Source: Paraburkholderia madseniana (GTDB lineage Bacteria > Pseudomonadota > Gammaproteobacteria > Burkholderiales > Burkholderiaceae). Taken from it: a DNA stretch of 64,000 nucleotides. The notes below the pieces were generated by a model, which saw only the letters and a list, made by a program, of their open reading frames with translations, ran no database searches and had not been told where the DNA came from. The translations under genes were made by a program, and so were the position numbers. This document shows, piece after piece, positions 52,983 through 60,670 of the stretch. Every line of letters starts with the position of its first letter. Within the stretch, counting starts at the first letter, position 1. The stretch covers positions 1 through 64,000 of the forward strand of contig NZ_VOSW01000036.1 in assembly GCF_009690905.1 (NCBI RefSeq), written 5' to 3'.

Positions 52983-54180
52983 AGGTATACGCGACAAGGT
53001 CGCCATTCTGGGGATGGGTTGCACGCGTTTTGGCGAACACTGGGACAGCGGCCCGGAAGATCTGATGCTTGAAGCTTTTAACGAGGCGATGGCCGACGCG
53101 TGCATCGAAATCGGCCAGATCGAAGCCGCCTGGCTCGGCGTCTGCCTTGAAGAAAACAACGTCGGCAAGACCGCAGGACCGCTCGCGCAGGCGCTGCGGC
53201 TGCCCAGGATAGCCGCCACGCGGGTAGAGAACGCCTGCGCCACCGGCACGGAAGCCTTACGCGGCGCCGCGTATGCGGTGGCCGCCGGCGCCTACGACAT
53301 CGTGCTCGCGCTGGGCGTCGAGAAGCTCAAGGACACGGGCTACGGCGGCCTGCCGGTGCGAACGCGCGGCGTCAACAATGACCTGTGGCTGCCAAACGCC
53401 ACAGCGCCGGGCGCTTTTGCGCAACTGGCGGCGGCTTATGCCGCCAGGCATGGCGTGGACAAGATCGATCTCAAGCGCGCCATGGCGCACATCTCGGTCA
53501 AGAGCCATGCTAACGGTGCTCTGAACCCAAAGGCCCACCTGCGCAATCTCATCAGCGAGGAGGATGTGTTCAAGGCGCCGATGATCGCCGAGCCGCTTGG
53601 CCTCTACGACTGTTCCGGCGTGAGCGACGGCGCGGCCTGCGCGATTGTGACTACACCCGAGATCGCACGCTCGCTCAAACCGGGTGCGGAAATTGTCAGC
53701 ATCAAGGCGCTCGAAGTCTCAGTCAGCAATGGCGAGGAGGCCGCATTCAGCAGTTGGGACGGCGCTCACATCGCAACGGCGCGCACAGCCAGCGCGCGCG
53801 CCTATCGCAGTGCCGGCATCACGGCTCCGCGCGAGCAGGTCCATATGGCGGAGGTGCACGACTGCTTCTCCGTTACCGAGGCGGTGCTGATGGAGGACCT
53901 GGGGTTCAGCGCACCTGGCCGCGCGATCTACGATGTACTGGATGGGGTGTTCGACCGCAACGGCCTGCTTCCCGTGCAACCTGACGGCGGGCTCAAATGT
54001 TTCGGCCATCCGATCGGCGCATCGGGACTGCGCATGGTCTACGAAATCTACCAGCAAATCCACGGACGGGCTGGCGAGCGTCAGATCAAGCGCATCGACC
54101 TCGGATTGACGCAAAACCTGGGCGGTCATCCGCATCAGAATGTCAGTGCCGTGGCGATCATCGGACGTCACAGGGCCTGA
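52975..54180 (+). CDS. SCP-x/Ltp-type thiolase
   Basis: A 401-residue thiolase-superfamily protein from a GTG start overlapping the preceding gene. Features: VAILGMGCTRFGEHWD, VENACATGTEAL with the nucleophilic Cys, GLYDCSGVSDGAACAI, MAEVHDCFSVTEA and GGLKCFGHPIGASGLRM. This is the SCP-x/lipid-transfer-protein branch, which does thiolysis of branched or cyclic 3-ketoacyl-CoAs or, with DUF35 partners, retro-aldol cleavage. Coupling to the DUF35 fusion suggests one complex. Confidence 0.87.
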   Translation: MAEGIRDKVAILGMGCTRFGEHWDSGPEDLMLEAFNEAMADACIEIGQIEAAWLGVCLEENNVGKTAGPLAQALRLPRIAATRVENACATGTEALRGAAYAVAAGAYDIVLALGVEKLKDTGYGGLPVRTRGVNNDLWLPNATAPGAFAQLAAAYAARHGVDKIDLKRAMAHISVKSHANGALNPKAHLRNLISEEDVFKAPMIAEPLGLYDCSGVSDGAACAIVTTPEIARSLKPGAEIVSIKALEVSVSNGEEAAFSSWDGAHIATARTASARAYRSAGITAPREQVHMAEVHDCFSVTEAVLMEDLGFSAPGRAIYDVLDGVFDRNGLLPVQPDGGLKCFGHPIGASGLRMVYEIYQQIHGRAGERQIKRIDLGLTQNLGGHPHQNVSAVAIIGRHRA

Positions 54181-54253
54181 GCGGGGATCCATACCGATCC
54201 GCCGTCGGGCGCGAGCAGCGAAACATATCCACTCTTTTCAGGAGACGCAGCAC

Positions 54254-55024
54254 ATGAGAGGACTCAAGGGAAAAACCGCCATCGTGACCGGCGCGGGAAG
54301 CGGCATCGGCCGCGCAATCGCCCTGCGGCTTGCGGCCGAAGGGATCACCGTCGGCGTCTTCGACATCAGCGAGAAGGGGGCGAACGAGACAGTCGCCGCG
54401 ATACAGGAAGCCGGCGGCAAGGCCATCGCGGCGATCGCCGATATCACCCAATACACGAGCGTGGTGGAGGCCTTGAAGGCCTTCGAGGAAGCGGCTGGCG
54501 CGGGCACCGACATTCTCGTGAACAACGCTGGCTGGGACACGCCGATGCCTTTCCTGAAGACCGACGAGGCCTTCTGGAAGAAGGTCGTCGAGATCAACTG
54601 GTTCGGCCCACTCCACGTGACCCATGCGGTGGCCCAGGGCATGGCGGCCCGCAAGGCCGGACGCATCATCAACATTGCATCCGACGCCGGCAGGGTCGGC
54701 TCGAGCGGCGAGGTCGTCTACTCCGGTTGCAAGGGCGCGACCATCGCGTTCGCAAAGGCTCTCGCGCGTGAGCTCGCACGCAACCAGATCACCGTCAACA
54801 CCGTGTGCCCCGGTCCGACCGAAACGCCCGCCATGGAAGCCTTCGTCGGCAGCGGCGAGCAGGGCCAGAAAATCCGCGACGCCATGGTGCGGGGCGTGCC
54901 GCTCGGGCGCATTGGCCTGCCTGACGATTACCCTGGTCTCGTCGCGTTTCTCGCGAGTGAGGACGCCGCTTTCATCACCGGCCAGACGATCAGCGTCTCG
55001 GGCGGTCTCACCATGCACGGATAA
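54254..55024 (+). CDS. BadH-like 2-hydroxycyclohexanecarboxyl-CoA dehydrogenase
   Basis: A 256-residue SDR starting at ATG 54254 (AGGAGAC upstream). GAGSGIG at about 13-19, NNAGWDT, Ser143, Tyr156 and Lys160 (VVYSGCKGA). The N-terminal MRGLKGKTAIVTG, the stretch NIASDAGRVGSSGEVVY, TVCPGPTETPA and the ending GQTISVSGGLTMHG match what I recall of BadH of Rhodopseudomonas palustris, which oxidises the 2-hydroxy to the 2-keto cyclohexanecarboxyl-CoA. The BadI-like ring-opening gene follows after 12 bp, which strengthens the call. Confidence 0.85.
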   Translation: MRGLKGKTAIVTGAGSGIGRAIALRLAAEGITVGVFDISEKGANETVAAIQEAGGKAIAAIADITQYTSVVEALKAFEEAAGAGTDILVNNAGWDTPMPFLKTDEAFWKKVVEINWFGPLHVTHAVAQGMAARKAGRIINIASDAGRVGSSGEVVYSGCKGATIAFAKALARELARNQITVNTVCPGPTETPAMEAFVGSGEQGQKIRDAMVRGVPLGRIGLPDDYPGLVAFLASEDAAFITGQTISVSGGLTMHG

Positions 55025-55036
55025 GGAAAACTGAAA

Positions 55037-55834
55037 ATGAGCACCAGTTACAAGGATGTCCTCTACGAAGTTCGCGACGGCGTGGTCCGCATCACGATCA
55101 ACCGGCCCGAAGTCTACAACGCGTTCCGCCTGCAGACGCTCGAAGAACTGATCGACGCTTTCCAGCAGGCGGGCGAGGAGAAGTCGGCCAATGTCATCGT
55201 ATTCGCCGGCGCCGGCGACAAGGCGTTCTGCACTGGCGGTGACCAGAAGGAGCATCTCAGCGAAGATGGTCTCTATGGTCCGCGCGGCACGGTGGGCATG
55301 CCCATCGAAGAGTTCCAGACCGCGCTGCGCGACGTGCGCAAGGTGACGATCGCCAAGGTGCAGGGCTTCGCCATCGGCGGCGGCAACGTGTTCGCGACCT
55401 TGTGCGACCTGACCATCGCCTCGGAGAAGGCCACGTTCGGCCAGGTCGGACCGAAGGTCGGCTCGGTCGATCCGGGCTGGGGCACCGCCTACCTCTCGCG
55501 CATCGTCGGCGAGAAAAAGGCTCGCGAAATCTGGTTTCTGTGCCGCCGCTACAAGGCGCAGGAAGCGTTCGACATGGGGCTGGTCAACAAGGTCGTCCCG
55601 CACGAGCAACTCGATGCGGAGGTCGACCAGTGGTGCAAGGAGATCAACGAGATGAGCCCCACGGCCCTGACCATCGCCAAACGCTCCTTCAACGCCGACT
55701 CGGAAAATATCCGCGGCATCGGGTTTCTCGGCATCCAGACCGTCAAGCACTACTATCAGACTGAGGAGTCGAAGGAAGGCGTACGGGCGTTCAACGAGAA
55801 ACGCAAACCGGACTTCAAGAAGTATGCCGGCTGA
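55037..55834 (+). CDS. BadI-like 2-ketocyclohexanecarboxyl-CoA hydrolase
   Basis: A 265-residue crotonase of the BadI/MenB branch. AGAGDKAFCTGGDQKEH, GRGTVGMPIEE, VQGFAIGGGNVFATLCD, FGQVGPKVGSVDPGWGTAYL and ESKEGVRAFNEKRKPDFKKY all follow BadI as I remember it. BadI opens the six-membered ring of 2-ketocyclohexanecarboxyl-CoA hydrolytically, giving pimelyl-CoA. Direct adjacency to the BadH-like gene gives the ring oxidation-cleavage pair. A substituted ring (for example with an isopropyl or dimethyl group) is equally possible. Confidence 0.86.
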   Translation: MSTSYKDVLYEVRDGVVRITINRPEVYNAFRLQTLEELIDAFQQAGEEKSANVIVFAGAGDKAFCTGGDQKEHLSEDGLYGPRGTVGMPIEEFQTALRDVRKVTIAKVQGFAIGGGNVFATLCDLTIASEKATFGQVGPKVGSVDPGWGTAYLSRIVGEKKAREIWFLCRRYKAQEAFDMGLVNKVVPHEQLDAEVDQWCKEINEMSPTALTIAKRSFNADSENIRGIGFLGIQTVKHYYQTEESKEGVRAFNEKRKPDFKKYAG

Positions 55835-55853
55835 CGAACCGAGGGAGTTGCCA

Positions 55854-57401
55854 ATGTTGATTCGCAGCGAGTTGGGCGACGATGGCGTGCTGCTGGCCAC
55901 CATCGAGATGCCCGGGCGATCGATGAACGTGTTCTCCGTCGCTTTGATGGATGCACTCGAAGCCCTGCTCGACGACGTGGAAGCCACGCCCGATGTGCGC
56001 AGCGTCGTGCTGACCTCAGGCAAGTCGTCTTTCCTGGCCGGCGCCGATCTGGCGATGGTTCGCGGTTTCACCGAACCTGGACCCGCCGATACCGCGGAGG
56101 TGATGTTCAAGCGCTGCGGTCGCCTGGGGCGCCTGTTCCTGCGGGTCGAGGACTCGACCAAGCCCTGGGTGGCTGCGGTCAACGGCACCGCGCTCGGCGG
56201 TGGCCTCGAACTGGCGATGGCCTGCCGGGAACGGCTTGTCGTCGACGACGCGCGAGCCCTCATTGGCCTGCCCGAAGTGCGTTGGGGCTTGCTGCCGGGC
56301 GCGGGCGGCACCCAGCGGCTGCCCCGGCTTGCCGGCTTTGAGCAGGGCCTGTCGATGCTGTTGACAGGTCGCGCCATCACACCGAGGCACGCTGCGGAAC
56401 GGGGGATCTTCTCACGTGCCTTGCCAGCGCCCGAACTGCTCGCCGAGGCACGCGCCGTGGCGCGCGAACTGCAGGGCCGCTCGCCCGACCAGGCCGCCAA
56501 GTACCTCCATCACGCCCAAACCGATGTCCCGGTCCACTCGGACGAGCAGGCACGCCGCATTGCGCGCGCACACGGCGTTTCCGATCCTGATTTCGAACGT
56601 TATCCTGCCTACAGCGCGATCATCGACAGCGTGTTGCTCGGCGCACGCAAGGACCTGGCGGAAGCGACCGACATCGAGATGCGGCAATTTCTGCGGCTGA
56701 TGTTCGACCCGGTCGCAGGCAACATGGTGCGAACGCTGTTCCTCAATCGTCAGCGCGCCGACAGGGAACTGGCGGCGCCACGCGATTTGCGCATCGAACG
56801 CATCACGCTCGGCCCGCTGTCCACTACGCGTCGCGCATGGCGGGAAGCCATCGAGAAGTCAAAGCTGGCGCATGCCAGCGATGCTGCATTGTCTGCCGAC
56901 ACGGCGCAGATCGTGGACAGCCAGGGGCGCAGCTATCTCGTCGCCTTACGCACGCTCGACGACGCAGGCGGAGAAGAATTCTTCGACGTCACCGCAGCCG
57001 TGCTTTCGCCTGCCGGCCCCTATGGACGCGCCATGGAAATCGTGGCGACGGACGACGCTGTGGCACAGGCGCTTGCCGCGCTCGCCAACGGTCTCGGCGC
57101 CCTGCCCTACCGGACCCGAGCTGCCCGGAGCGCTCTGCTGCGGCTTGCCGCAGCGACGGGCGACAACCCGCTTGACGCGCTCGCACTGAGCGCGTTCGAT
57201 CTCGCGGCCGACGGCATGGTCGACGACACCGAACTGTTCGACGTCGCGGCATGCGCAGCCGGTATTGCCCCCGCCTTCAGTGGCGGTCCGTTCACCCGCC
57301 TGTGGCAGGAGCGCAGTCGGCTGACCGCCCGGCTGCAGGGCCCGGAGGCCGAGACCTGGCGTGCACTCGAGCATCGGCTTGGACCAAGCTACCCATCATG
57401 A
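55854..57401 (+). CDS. FadJ-like protein: intact crotonase domain, dehydrogenase domain without Rossmann motif
   Basis: About 515 residues from ATG 55854 (GGGAGTTGCC upstream). Residues 1-200 are a canonical enoyl-CoA hydratase: SSFLAGADLAMV, NGTALGGGLELAMACRERL, LPEVRWGLLPGAGGTQRLPRL. The linker (RYPAYSAIIDSVLLGARK) also matches FadJ/FadB. After that no GxGxxG NAD loop is found. Instead, weak echoes of the later dehydrogenase parts remain (GPYGRAMEIVATDDAVAQAL, ending FSGGPFTRLW). FadJ itself is ~700 residues. So this appears to be a hydratase with a reduced, probably NAD-less, C-terminal half. Confidence 0.75.
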   Translation: MLIRSELGDDGVLLATIEMPGRSMNVFSVALMDALEALLDDVEATPDVRSVVLTSGKSSFLAGADLAMVRGFTEPGPADTAEVMFKRCGRLGRLFLRVEDSTKPWVAAVNGTALGGGLELAMACRERLVVDDARALIGLPEVRWGLLPGAGGTQRLPRLAGFEQGLSMLLTGRAITPRHAAERGIFSRALPAPELLAEARAVARELQGRSPDQAAKYLHHAQTDVPVHSDEQARRIARAHGVSDPDFERYPAYSAIIDSVLLGARKDLAEATDIEMRQFLRLMFDPVAGNMVRTLFLNRQRADRELAAPRDLRIERITLGPLSTTRRAWREAIEKSKLAHASDAALSADTAQIVDSQGRSYLVALRTLDDAGGEEFFDVTAAVLSPAGPYGRAMEIVATDDAVAQALAALANGLGALPYRTRAARSALLRLAAATGDNPLDALALSAFDLAADGMVDDTELFDVAACAAGIAPAFSGGPFTRLWQERSRLTARLQGPEAETWRALEHRLGPSYPS

Positions 57402-57862
57402 TCGACAGCGTCCACATCGGCTTCACCACCGCGCCCACGTCGGTCACGATCGACGCGTGGAGGGTCAAGCTCTTCTGCCAGGCCATCGGCGAAACCGACC
57501 CGGTGTATTGGGACGCCAGCGCTGCGGCCGACGCGGGATATGCGGCTTGTCCGGTCCCGCCCACCTTCCTCAAGGCGATCGAAACCGATCACTTCAACAG
57601 CGCGCAGCTCATGGAGCAGCTCGGTGTGCCACTGCGCTCGGTACTGCACGCGGCGCAGCGCTTCGATTACCTCGCACCACTGCATGTCGACGAACGCATC
57701 GAGGTCAGCCGACGGATCACCGACAGCTACGACAAGCGCGACGGAGCACTGAGCTTCATCGTGATCGACACGCAGTACCTGCGGGATGGCGTCACCATCG
57801 GCACCAGCCGGCAAACCATCGTGGCCCGCAATAGCATCGCAGCCGAGGCATCAGCAGCATGA
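57398..57862 (+). CDS. MaoC-like hydratase subunit, FAS1-type N-terminal half
   Basis: A 154-residue hot-dog protein of the FAS1-dehydratase type: FCQAIGETDPVYWDASAAADAG, PVPPTFLKAIETDH, HAAQRFDYLAPLHVDERIEV. The hydratase Asp/His motif is not obvious here but is clear in the next gene. Starts overlap as ATGA with the upstream and downstream genes. It is the non-catalytic half of a split hydratase, as in ChsH1/ChsH2 or HadAB pairs. Confidence 0.83.
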   Translation: MIDSVHIGFTTAPTSVTIDAWRVKLFCQAIGETDPVYWDASAAADAGYAACPVPPTFLKAIETDHFNSAQLMEQLGVPLRSVLHAAQRFDYLAPLHVDERIEVSRRITDSYDKRDGALSFIVIDTQYLRDGVTIGTSRQTIVARNSIAAEASAA

Positions 57863-58278
57863 ACGTCGTGTTGAACCCGCCACCCGCGTCCATCCGGCTC
57901 GAATGCGGTCCGGTCACCGCACTCGATCTCGCCCTCTATGCGGCATCGTCGTCCGACCACAATCCGCTACACCTCGACGACGAAATCGCGCTTGCTGCCG
58001 GCTTCGAGCGGCCTGTCGTGCACGGCATGCTGACCATGGCTTTTGCGGCCAGGCTTCTCACGGCGCACTTCGGCGCGCAGGCTTTGCGCTCGCTGGAGAC
58101 GCGTTTCGTGAGCGTCGCACAGCGCGGCGCGCGCATCGTCTTGACGGGCACGCTCGAGCGGACGGAAGACCTCATCGCCCACTACGCGCTCAGCGCACAC
58201 AACGACGCGGGCGAACTCCTGATTTCTGGGAGCGCGCAGATTTCGCTGCGGATGTCTGAGGAAGGAGAGGCGAAGTGA
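57859..58278 (+). CDS. MaoC-like hydratase subunit, catalytic half
   Basis: A 139-residue MaoC protein with the R-hydratase motif SSDHNPLHLDDEIALAAGF and VVHGMLTMAFAARLL. The Asp and His of the active site are present. It overlaps its partner by 4 bp and its downstream CoA-transferase gene by 4 bp, so all are cotranslated. The pair should hydrate bulky enoyl-CoA substrates that ordinary crotonases accept poorly. Confidence 0.86.
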   Translation: MNVVLNPPPASIRLECGPVTALDLALYAASSSDHNPLHLDDEIALAAGFERPVVHGMLTMAFAARLLTAHFGAQALRSLETRFVSVAQRGARIVLTGTLERTEDLIAHYALSAHNDAGELLISGSAQISLRMSEEGEAK

Positions 58279-59516
58279 AGCGGCTCGTCGATGCACTGCG
58301 GCCGCAGACGCGCGTTTTCGTGCCGGGACTCAGTGGCGAATCTCCACTGCTGCTGCGTGAACTGACGGATGACCCTGAACGTGCGCGCGACGTCGACTTC
58401 ATCGGCGTCCAGTTTCCGGGCATTGGTCACGCCGACTACTTGAGCGTCCATCCACAGGCGCGGCAGACGGCGTTTTTCATGTCACCGTCGATACGAAATG
58501 GCATTCGGGAACAGCGCGCGGACTTGCTGAGTCTGGATTATCCCGGCATTGCCCGCTACCTGAAGCAGTGCATCCCACTCGACCTCGCCATCGGCCACTT
58601 CAGCCTGCCCGACCCGGATGGCTGGTGCAGCACGGGCATTTGCGGGGATTTTCTGCCCATTGCATGGCCACGCGCGGCGCGGCGCGTGGCGCATCTCAAC
58701 CGCGCCATGCCACGCACGGCCAGCGGCTTTCGCGTGCACCTTTCCGAACTCGACGCGGCGGTCGAGTGTGATGCGCCGCTGACCGAGTTCTCCGAAGCCG
58801 AAGGGGGCGGCGAAACCATGTCGCGAATCGGCCGGTTGGCGGCCGAATTCGTGCGCGATGGCGACACGCTCCAGTTCGGTATCGGCTCCGTACCGCTGGC
58901 GCTGGCTCGCGCACTGGCCTCGCACCGCCATCTCAGGCTGCACACCGGGATGGTCTCGCAGGCAGCGCGCACGCTCGAGGACGCTGGCGCACTGGAGCCT
59001 GGCGCCACCATCATGACCGGCGTCGCACTCGGCGATGCGGCCTTTTATGACTGGGCCGGCAGCCACCCGCGTCTACGCTTCGCCGACGTGCGTGAGACGC
59101 ACGACGTGCAGGCGATTGCAGCGAAGACACGCTTTGTCGCCATCAACTCGGCGATGGAAGTCGACCTGTTCGGCCAGGTGAACGCCGAGCGCGGCGCTGG
59201 CGTACTGCAGGCCGGCGCCGGCGGCTTGCCGGCCTTCGCGCAAGGCGCGCTGAACTCAACCGGTGGCCGCCTTCTGATTTGCATGGCAGCCACGGCAAAG
59301 CGCGGCTCGGTTTCGCGCATCGTACCTGCGCTGGATGCACAGAGCCTTTGCACGCTGCCCCGGCATATGGCCGACGTAGTTGTCACAGAATACGGTGCGG
59401 CCCAGGTGCGTGATCTGTCGCTCGACGCCCGCGCCCACGCCCTCATCGCCATTGCAGCGCCGGAACATCGCGCGGCACTCCAGGAAGCATGGGGCACCAT
59501 CCGTCGCCGCCTTTGA
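58275..59516 (+). CDS. Acetyl-CoA hydrolase/transferase family CoA-transferase
   Basis: A 413-residue family I-type CoA-transferase of the acetyl-CoA hydrolase/4-hydroxybutyrate CoA-transferase group. LQFGIGSVPLALARAL and LGDAAFYDW occur in the middle, and INSAMEVDLFGQVNAERG holds the catalytic Glu. VVTEYGAAQVRDLSLDARA follows. It would exchange CoA between an acid product and acetyl- or succinyl-CoA. It closes the plus-strand operon and converges with the BKACE gene. Confidence 0.86.
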   Translation: MKRLVDALRPQTRVFVPGLSGESPLLLRELTDDPERARDVDFIGVQFPGIGHADYLSVHPQARQTAFFMSPSIRNGIREQRADLLSLDYPGIARYLKQCIPLDLAIGHFSLPDPDGWCSTGICGDFLPIAWPRAARRVAHLNRAMPRTASGFRVHLSELDAAVECDAPLTEFSEAEGGGETMSRIGRLAAEFVRDGDTLQFGIGSVPLALARALASHRHLRLHTGMVSQAARTLEDAGALEPGATIMTGVALGDAAFYDWAGSHPRLRFADVRETHDVQAIAAKTRFVAINSAMEVDLFGQVNAERGAGVLQAGAGGLPAFAQGALNSTGGRLLICMAATAKRGSVSRIVPALDAQSLCTLPRHMADVVVTEYGAAQVRDLSLDARAHALIAIAAPEHRAALQEAWGTIRRRL

Positions 59517-59519
59517 ACG

Positions 59520-59541
59520 GCGGGGGCCAACTTCGCCCCGC
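59520..59541. terminator. Possible bidirectional hairpin between convergent operons
   Basis: GCGGGG (59520-59525) and CCCCGC (59536-59541) can form a GC-rich 6-bp stem with a 10-nt loop just after the CoA-transferase stop. No U-tract follows on either strand, so the terminator call is weak. The remaining ~95 bp to the BKACE stop hold no gene. Confidence 0.3.
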
Positions 59542-59637
59542 TCCATCGCATCCCCGCCCTGCTTGAGGCATCGGAAAGCTTCGATCCGATGCGCCTCGGC
59601 ACTTGCCGGGACCGCCTCCGCTCGCCGCTCCTGAACC

Positions 59638-60570
59638 TCAAAAGCCGACCTGATCGGCACCTTTAAGCGACAGAATCTCGCGCGCCTCATCGGGCGTTGC
59701 GATTTCCAGGCCGAGCCCCTCGAGGATCTCCCTCGCCTTGAGCACCTGCGCCGCATTGGACTCGGCGAGCCGTCCCGCCCCGATCCAGAGACTGTCTTCA
59801 AGGCCGACCCGGACGTTGCCCCCCATCGCGGCGGCCATCGCAGCCACTTTCATCTGGTTGCGTCCGGCGCCCAGCACCGACCAGCGGTAGTCATTGCCGA
59901 AAAGCCGGTCGGCCGTGCGCTTCATGTGCATCACGTCGTCCGGATGGGCGCCAATGCCGCCCAGGAGGCCGAACACCGTCTGGACGAAAAAAGGCGGCTT
60001 CACCAAGCCGCGCTCGATGAAATGGGCGAGGTTGTAGAGATGCGAAGTGTCATAGCACTCGAATTCATAGCGCGTGCCGCTCGATGACAATTCCTGCAGC
60101 GCGGTCTCGATGTCTCCGTAGGTGTTACGGAAGATCAGATCCTTGCTGCCCTCGAGGTAAGGCCGCTCCCAATCGTGCCGGAATTCTTTGAAGCGCTGCA
60201 GCATCGGGAACAGGCCGAAATTCATCGACCCCATGTTCATCGAGGCGACCTCCGGCCGCAGTTCGACGGCCGGGCGAATGCGCTCCTGCACCGGCATATA
60301 GGGGGAGCCGCCTGTCGTGAGGTTGATCACCGCGTCGCACGCGCTTTTGATGCGGCCGAGGAAAGGCGTAAACGCCTCCGGCCGCTGGTCGGGCTTACCC
60401 GTCACTGGATCGCGCGCATGCAGGTGGATGATCGCGGCCCCGGCCTGGGCAGCGGCAATCGACGATTCGGCGATTTCCTCCGGTGTCACCGGCAGATACG
60501 GCGACATCGACGGTGTGTGGATTGCGCCCGTGACCGCACAACTGATGATGACTTTCTTTTGCTGGAACAT
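59638..60570 (-). CDS. Beta-keto acid cleavage enzyme (BKACE, DUF849)
   Basis: About 310 residues from ATG 60570 (AGGAGAC upstream). Zn-binding motifs AIIHLHARDPVTGKPD and GNVRVGLEDSLWIGAGRLAESN are characteristic. BKACE enzymes condense a beta-keto acid with acetyl-CoA and release acetoacetate plus a new acyl-CoA. In this setting the substrate may be a beta-keto acid left after ring opening or from a side chain. Normal length. Confidence 0.9.
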   Translation of the reverse strand: MFQQKKVIISCAVTGAIHTPSMSPYLPVTPEEIAESSIAAAQAGAAIIHLHARDPVTGKPDQRPEAFTPFLGRIKSACDAVINLTTGGSPYMPVQERIRPAVELRPEVASMNMGSMNFGLFPMLQRFKEFRHDWERPYLEGSKDLIFRNTYGDIETALQELSSSGTRYEFECYDTSHLYNLAHFIERGLVKPPFFVQTVFGLLGGIGAHPDDVMHMKRTADRLFGNDYRWSVLGAGRNQMKVAAMAAAMGGNVRVGLEDSLWIGAGRLAESNAAQVLKAREILEGLGLEIATPDEAREILSLKGADQVGF

Positions 60571-60670
60571 GCTTGTCTCCTTTGTACTTTCCAAAGAGTA
60601 AAAAAACGCGACTGCCTGGCGCTTGGCCCGTCAGCCGGACGCGCCGCTCACACTTGCCAGGGGGTCGATT

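Noticed and set aside
54158..56500. 780-codon open frame on the minus strand
   Set aside because: Antisense to the BadH-like, BadI-like and FadJ-like genes, whose products match families along their length. The frame is a codon-bias shadow.
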